From: UBA2821 sp902763335
GTDB taxonomy: Bacteria > Bacillota > Clostridia > Lachnospirales > Lachnospiraceae
Assembly (NCBI GenBank): GCA_052066835.1
Contig: JBQHRJ010000023.1
DNA: 38,145 bases
Direction: 5' to 3' (one strand)
Shown here: piece after piece, positions 33,750 to 38,145 of the stretch
How the letters are laid out: every line of letters begins with the position of its first letter
Numbering within the stretch: position 1 is the stretch's first letter
Notes under the pieces: model-generated
Databases searched by the model: none
What the model was told of the DNA's origin: nothing
The model's input: only the letters and a program-made list of their open reading frames with translations
Made by a program: the position numbers and the translations under genes

Positions 33750-35909
33750 ATGAAATATTATTGTGTAAGACAACTAGATGAAACAGATTGCGGAGCTGCA
33801 TGTATAGCTACAATATCGAAATATTATGGACTGAGTGTAAGTGTTTCAAAAATTAGAGAAATTGCGGGAACAGATAAGCAAGGAACTAATGTATATGGAA
33901 TAATAAAAGCATGTGAACAACTAGGATTTTCTACAAGGGCAATAAAAACATATGAAAAAAATAAAGATGCTATATTTACAAACTTCACATTACCGGCAAT
34001 AGCACATATCGTATCAGAGGAAAAAACGATGCATTATATTGTTATATATGAAATTTCCAAAAGCAGAATAGTAGTTGCTGATCCTGATAAAGGGATAAAA
34101 AAATATACTCCTGAAGAATTTTTGAAATTATGGACTGGGGTATTGATTTTGATGTTACCTATAAAAGAGCTTCAAACAGATAATAAAAAAAATAATATTT
34201 TAATTAATTTTATGCACTTAATTTCTTCACAAAAAAAAATAATATTATTTACTTTTATACTTTCATTATTTATTACAGCATTTGGAGTGGCATCTTCATA
34301 TTATTTTACAATTATTATGGACATGGTAATTGTAGATTCTTCTATATATACATTAACAATATTTTCTATTTGTGTAATAATTTTATACATTTTAAAAAGT
34401 TTGTTTGAGTTTTTTAGAAATCAGCTTATGATGTATTTAGGGAAAAATTTGGATATTTCTTTAATGTTGGGATATTATAATCATGTTATTGATATGCCAA
34501 TGAGTTTTTTTGATACAAGGAAAAATGGAGAGATTATATCAAGGTTTATGGATGCTTCAAAAATTCGTGAAGCAATTTCAGGAGCGACATTAACAATTAT
34601 GATTGATAGCATTATGGCAATTGTAGGAGGAATAATTTTATATAGGAAAGATTCAAAATTATTTTTAATTACTGTTGTTTTGATTATTGTATATGGAATT
34701 ATTGTTTTATTATATAAGTATCCGATTAAATATAACAATGAAAAACAAATGGAGGAAAACTCCCGTGTTATGTCCTATTTAATGGAGAGTTTAAATGGAA
34801 TAGAGACAATTAAATCATTTAATGCAGAAGAAAATGTTAAGAAAAAAACGTATAATATATTTAAAAAGTTTTTACAAAGTAGTATTAAGGTGGGCAATAT
34901 ATATAATGGACAAAATGCACTTACAACTGCTATATATTTAATAGGAGAAACATTCATTTTATGGATTGGAACATTAGATATTTTGAATGGAAATTTAACT
35001 ATAGGTGAATTAATGACATTTAATGCATTGCTTATGTATTTTATAGATCCAATAAAAAATTTGATTAATGTTCAAACTACAATGCAGAGTGCTGTTGTAG
35101 CAGCAACTAGGTTGGGAGAAATACTTGAATTATCGACCGAAAAGGAACAAAATGAAAATAATAAAATAAAAAATATTTCTCTTGATAAAAAAATAACTAT
35201 ATCTAATGTAAATTTTAGGTATGGAACTAGGCAACTGATATTAAAAGATATAAATATGATAATAAGACCAAAAGAAAAAATAGCATTAATTGGAGAGAGC
35301 GGTTCTGGAAAAACAACATTTGTAAAATTGTTGATGAAATTTTATAGTTTTGAATCTGGTACAATTATGATTGGAGATTATGATATAAGAAATTTAGATA
35401 TTAATTTTTTGAGGCAGAAAATAGCATATATTTCTCAAGATATATATTTGTTTAGCGGAACAATAAAAGATAATTTGATTTTAGGAAATGATAATGTAAA
35501 GATGGAAGATATAATTGAAGCATGTTATCACAGCAAAGCAGACGAATTTATAAACAAATTACCTTTGAAGTACGAAACGAAATTAGAGGAGAATGGTTCA
35601 AACTTATCTGGAGGGCAAAGACAAAGGCTTGCTATTGCAAGAGCACTTATAAAAAAACCAGATATTTTAATTATGGATGAAGCAACCAGTAATTTAGATT
35701 CTATAACAGAAAAGACAATTGAAAAAACAATTGATAGACTTTGTTATAATACAACTACAATAATAATTGCACATAGATTAAGTACCATTAAAAATTGTGA
35801 TAGAATTTATGTGTTTGAAAATGGGAAAATTGTTGAGCAGGGAAATCATAAACAATTGATGGATAAAAAACAAAGATATTATAACTTTTGGAAAGAGCAA
35901 CTGCCGTAA
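33750..35909 (+). CDS. C39-peptidase ABC exporter (PCAT), bacteriocin type
   Basis: A 719-residue three-part exporter that trims leaders and exports the core. The N-terminal C39 peptidase has Q8, C14 (LDETDCGAACIA), H95 (MHYIVI) and D111 (VVADPDKG). The six-helix transmembrane domain spans about residues 155-430. The ATPase domain has Walker A GESGSGKTT, signature LSGGQRQRL, Walker B ILIMDEATSNLD and IIAHRLST. C39 domains cut after GG or GA, which fits the GA at A32 of the precursor. ATG 33750 is preferred (GAAAGG 7 bases before); 33735 and 33747 are alternatives. The gene ends the cluster. Confidence 0.94.
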   Translation: MKYYCVRQLDETDCGAACIATISKYYGLSVSVSKIREIAGTDKQGTNVYGIIKACEQLGFSTRAIKTYEKNKDAIFTNFTLPAIAHIVSEEKTMHYIVIYEISKSRIVVADPDKGIKKYTPEEFLKLWTGVLILMLPIKELQTDNKKNNILINFMHLISSQKKIILFTFILSLFITAFGVASSYYFTIIMDMVIVDSSIYTLTIFSICVIILYILKSLFEFFRNQLMMYLGKNLDISLMLGYYNHVIDMPMSFFDTRKNGEIISRFMDASKIREAISGATLTIMIDSIMAIVGGIILYRKDSKLFLITVVLIIVYGIIVLLYKYPIKYNNEKQMEENSRVMSYLMESLNGIETIKSFNAEENVKKKTYNIFKKFLQSSIKVGNIYNGQNALTTAIYLIGETFILWIGTLDILNGNLTIGELMTFNALLMYFIDPIKNLINVQTTMQSAVVAATRLGEILELSTEKEQNENNKIKNISLDKKITISNVNFRYGTRQLILKDINMIIRPKEKIALIGESGSGKTTFVKLLMKFYSFESGTIMIGDYDIRNLDINFLRQKIAYISQDIYLFSGTIKDNLILGNDNVKMEDIIEACYHSKADEFINKLPLKYETKLEENGSNLSGGQRQRLAIARALIKKPDILIMDEATSNLDSITEKTIEKTIDRLCYNTTTIIIAHRLSTIKNCDRIYVFENGKIVEQGNHKQLMDKKQRYYNFWKEQLP

Positions 35910-36173
35910 TAATTGAAAAACTATATTTATAGAGATAAAGGTTGGATATACTTTATTACTGTCTCAGTTAACATAAAAATGCCATCACAGTGAAAAATAT
36001 TTGACTTCACAAACAATGGTGCTAATTAAACAATATAAGTAGTTAAAAGAGAACATATTCTTAATTCTAGAGTGGGGTATACTACTTCAAAACTAGAAAT
36101 TAAGAATTGTTCAATATAGTTAATTAGTAGTAATTTTGATGAGTGAAATATTTAGTGAATCAGAGAAATAGAT
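35910..36173. other. AT-rich non-coding stretch with a long imperfect hairpin
   Basis: No gene seen on either strand. The feature of note is the inverted repeat at 36051-36112, listed separately. No clear intrinsic terminator for the exporter gene was found here. Confidence 0.5.
36051..36112. repeat. Inverted repeat with 20-base arms
   Basis: The arms at 36051-36070 (starts GAACATATTCTTAATT) and 36093-36112 (ends AATTAAGAATTGTTC) are complementary apart from one inserted base in each arm. The loop is 22 bases and contains GGGGTATACTACTT. No U run follows, so it is unlikely to be a plain terminator. It could be an RNA structure or the remnant end of an element. Confidence 0.55.
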
Positions 36174-37020
36174 TATTTGTTCTCAAAGTGGTTTTTCCAT
36201 TGCTCCCAAATTTCAGATTTCCAAAACATATCAGGTTTTTCATATCCAAAATAATATCTTTAGGTATTTGATATAATATTTGGTACTTTATAAAACAGGT
36301 ATTATCATCTGGTAAGTCATCCTGTGATATGGCAAAAAGAATATAATCTTCACCTATTTCATGTTATATATCGTTATTTTCACACTCATCAATCAGTTTC
36401 AGAATTCCAATTTTATTATAAAACTTTTTAGATATATACCTGTATCATGTTAAGAACATGTATTTTATCATAGAGTTTTAAATGCGGATATATATTGAAA
36501 TACAGAATAATAATCAGAAAAACAATTTAGTTCAAGAGCATTTTTGATTACACGCTGTATTTTTTTGTTATATTAATAGTCATTAGCAGATTACAACAAC
36601 AGTAGTGTTATGAAATACCCCCAAAAGCTAGTCTGATAAAATGAAATTACGTGTAGTCAGTTGATGGTAAAAATTCAAAATACATATAATTTGGAAGGTT
36701 GCAGGAAAGGTTCGGATTATAATTGCTCATCGTCATTTCAAACTTTACCGTCTGTTTTTTAGCTTTTTTGCATTCGTTAAAATTAAATGTTGATTTGATC
36801 CAAAATCACCGTTTTCTATAATATAATACCACTAAAAAATTTTTACTGTTTTTCATAAAATATTAAATCCTGTATTTTTATTGTATCTGTAATATTACGA
36901 TATTCATAGAACATATTTATAATTTCATTTTTATAGTCTATAGCGCTTTCATAAAAAGAACATTATTCCGATTTGTGATTCACAACAGGTTTCCAGTTTC
37001 ATTTTATTATCTTTCATAGT
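36174..37020 (-). pseudogene. Decayed minus-strand gene of unknown function
   Basis: On the minus strand several short frames line up in order like one broken protein of about 280 residues. From about 37018 it reads MKDNKMKLETCCESQIG; then in a second frame SAIDYKNEIINMFYEYRN. Further on comes ENGDFGSNQHLILTNAKKL, then KIGILKLIDECENN, EDYILFAISQDDLPDD and, after another shift, YFGYEKPDMFWKSEIWEQW ending at TAA 36174-36176. Several stops and frame changes separate them. I do not recognise the family. It may be a lost immunity or accessory protein from the neighbouring peptide cluster, but that is only a guess from position. About 37020-37096 is non-coding. Confidence 0.45.
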
Positions 37021-37096
37021 TTATTTCTTTTAATAACATACATATTCGGGGGGGTTATTAAATTCTTTAATCCGCCAGAAAGTATAAGAAATTCAA

Positions 37097-37125
37097 TTGA
37101 AAATCTTCATACAGGATGTTAAAAT
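37097..37125 (+). promoter_or_regulatory. Predicted sigma-A promoter for the Hsp70-like gene
   Basis: TTGAAA (37097-37102) and TAAAAT (37120-37125), 17-base spacer, 29 bases before the ATG at 37154. The ribosome site is CAGGAGGA. Confidence 0.6.
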
Positions 37126-37153
37126 CCAAGTAACAACAGGAGGAAATGTAAAT

Positions 37154-37738
37154 ATGGCTAGAATAGGAATTGATCTCGGAACCACAAATTCGCTGGTTTC
37201 GTATTGGAGAAATGGGGAGCTGCGACTGCTTCGGGGAAATGATGGGAGCAGTATGTTTTCAAGTGCGGTTTGCTTTATGGAAGACGGTATATTGGTTGGA
37301 AATGAGGCGAAGGAAAGATTTTATCAGGATCAGGAGCATACAGTGACTTCATTTAAATGTGATATGGGTTCTGATAAGTCATATATGATAGATGGAAAAT
37401 CCTATACACCTGCGCTGCTTTCGTCTATGGTGCTAAAGCTTCTAAAAGATAATATCGAGAATGAACTTGGAGAGGAGATTGAAGAGGCTGTTATTACAGT
37501 TCCGGCATATTTCAATGACAGACAGGAAAGTGATACAAAGAAAGCTGTAATGTTGGCAGGTTTACATGTGGAACGGCTTATAAATGAGCCATCGGCAGTA
37601 GCATTATACTATATGTTCAGTAAATATGAGGATAACATTGGAGAAATGGATGATACAAATCTTCTTGTATTTGATTTCGGAGGCGGAACTCTCGATCTTT
37701 CTTATGTAGAATGTTTTGAAAATATTGTGGAGATATAG
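37154..37738 (+). pseudogene. Hsp70/DnaK-like protein, truncated after the first part of its ATPase domain
   Basis: Only 194 residues remain. They start MARIGIDLGTTNSLVSYW (phosphate-1 loop), continue with EEAVITVPAYFNDRQESD, GLHVERLINEPSAVALYY and LLVFDFGGGTLDLS (phosphate-2 loop), and then stop at TAG 37736-37738 just after ENIVEI. Normal Hsp70-like proteins have 550-640 residues, with the rest of the nucleotide domain and the peptide-binding domain. The break coincides with the start of a different, mobile-element-like sequence. Its spacing to a good promoter suggests it was functional until then. It is probably a small accessory Hsp70 homologue and not the main DnaK. Confidence 0.85.
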
Positions 37739-37860
37739 CTATACCCCTATAGGTACGCTAAAAGCTATATGTGGAGACAATTGAGAAACGCCAATGTGTT
37801 CAATATTTTGTGCAAACGTGTGAGCGTTGCAGCCTATAAATTGCACATATTATTAAGGGA

Positions 37861-37902
37861 GAGTTTCGCAAAAAGCTATATAAATAGGTAATTGCGAAAC
37901 TC
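37861..37902. repeat. Perfect 11-bp inverted repeat
   Basis: GAGTTTCGCAA (37861-37871) and TTGCGAAACTC (37892-37902), with a 20-base loop. Lies inside the element-like sequence that interrupts the Hsp70 gene. Confidence 0.7.
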
Positions 37903-38054
37903 GCTTAGCTCGTTCGCAATCCTGATTGAAAACAAAATAGAATTCGTGCCAGGCACCAATTCTATGATGAAAGTAGATAATCGTAAGTTTTAGGCGCACT
38001 TTAATAAGCCTCTGGCTTTATTGAGTTGATAAGTACTAGTACATCGTTCGATAA

Positions 38055-38145
38055 TTAACTGGACTTTTTGATTGGTAGTGTATCAACGATAATCTCTTCG
38101 GATACATCTATGTCATCAAGATTATATTTCCAGTGAAAGACTACT
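38055..38145 (-). CDS. C-terminal end of an unidentified minus-strand protein (partial)
   Basis: On the minus strand the window opens in frame with VVFHWKYNLDDIDVSEEI, then IVDTLPIKKSS and TAA at 38055-38057. Only about 30 residues are visible, without a recognisable motif. Since it lies inside the element-like sequence it could be the transposase, but this is inference. Confidence 0.4.
   Translation of the reverse strand, partial: VVFHWKYNLDDIDVSEEIIVDTLPIKKSS

Larger units (their letters stand above)
37736..38145. mobile_element. Left part of an inserted element (runs off the window)
   Basis: The Hsp70 frame ends at about 37737, and the following 408 bases do not continue it. They contain a GAGTTTCGCAA/TTGCGAAACTC inverted repeat (37861-37871 and 37892-37902). 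There is an imperfect hairpin with GTGCC and GGCAC at about 37940-37965, a terminator-like hairpin at about 38000-38030 and the C-terminal end of a minus-strand reading frame. This arrangement is typical of an insertion-sequence end with the transposase pointing at it. The family cannot be told from this part. Confidence 0.5.

Noticed and set aside
37936..37966. GTGCC/GGCAC palindrome as a separate regulatory site or origin
   Set aside because: It lies inside the element-like sequence and is better explained as part of that element. It resembles short palindromes seen near mobile elements, and there is no gene start nearby.

Overview
The window is a low-GC Gram-positive chromosome segment. 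Its codon use, the dnaX-ybaB-recR block, the Lachnospiraceae-type phosphofructokinase, the AGGAGG ribosome sites and the style of its secreted proteins suggest a member of the Lachnospiraceae (Clostridia). This assignment is inferred; there is no rRNA in the window to confirm it. Nearly all genes lie on the + strand.

Region by region. 1-1 kb: the tail of an IS630-type transposase, then two small genes (a membrane peptide and a stand-alone HIRAN domain protein). 1-6.3 kb: core genes, namely a Gfo/Idh/MocA oxidoreductase fused to a gamma-carbonic-anhydrase-like hexapeptide domain, a phosphofructokinase, then dnaX, ybaB/ebfC and recR. 6.3-16.4 kb: a condensin-like Mks/Wadjet set (JetA/MksF-, JetB/MksE- and JetC/MksB-like) directly behind recR with no JetD nuclease. 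In JetD's place is a very acidic 1105-residue protein with TPR-like N-terminus and a P-loop ATPase C-terminus. 16.5-21.3 kb: secreted or surface proteins, one intact and one decayed, with an internally deleted insertion sequence that has cut an aldo/keto reductase gene.

21.4-24.4 kb: a poorly described peptide-type locus. Two short proteins share an N-terminal block (PEMEIV...EDIIT) and end in Pro-rich tails. A membrane-anchored protein just upstream ends in almost the same tail (LPFVPAS versus LPFIPAGS). They are followed by a PqqD-like protein, a truncated S24/S26-type peptidase, the deletion remnant of an ABC exporter and an intact PF14907-type nucleotidyltransferase. 24.4-30 kb: an Lrp/AsnC regulator divergent from aspartase, an HD-domain hydrolase, an Rpn/PD-(D/E)XK protein and a MetE-C-terminal-like methyltransferase.

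30.1-35.9 kb: a complete, unusually AT-rich RiPP gene cluster. It has a 69-residue precursor whose core is a tandem duplication with two C-x6-C pairs, a radical SAM/SPASM maturase, an ABC ATPase plus permease pair (immunity or export) and a C39-peptidase ABC transporter. A perfect palindrome sits upstream, a hairpin follows the precursor, and a 12-bp inverted repeat brackets the precursor gene. I regard this as the best candidate for an undescribed product. 35.9-38.1 kb: a decayed minus-strand gene, a promoter and an Hsp70/DnaK-like gene cut off after about 194 residues by another mobile-element-like sequence that runs off the end of the window.

All family assignments are by eye from sequence motifs; no database search was possible.
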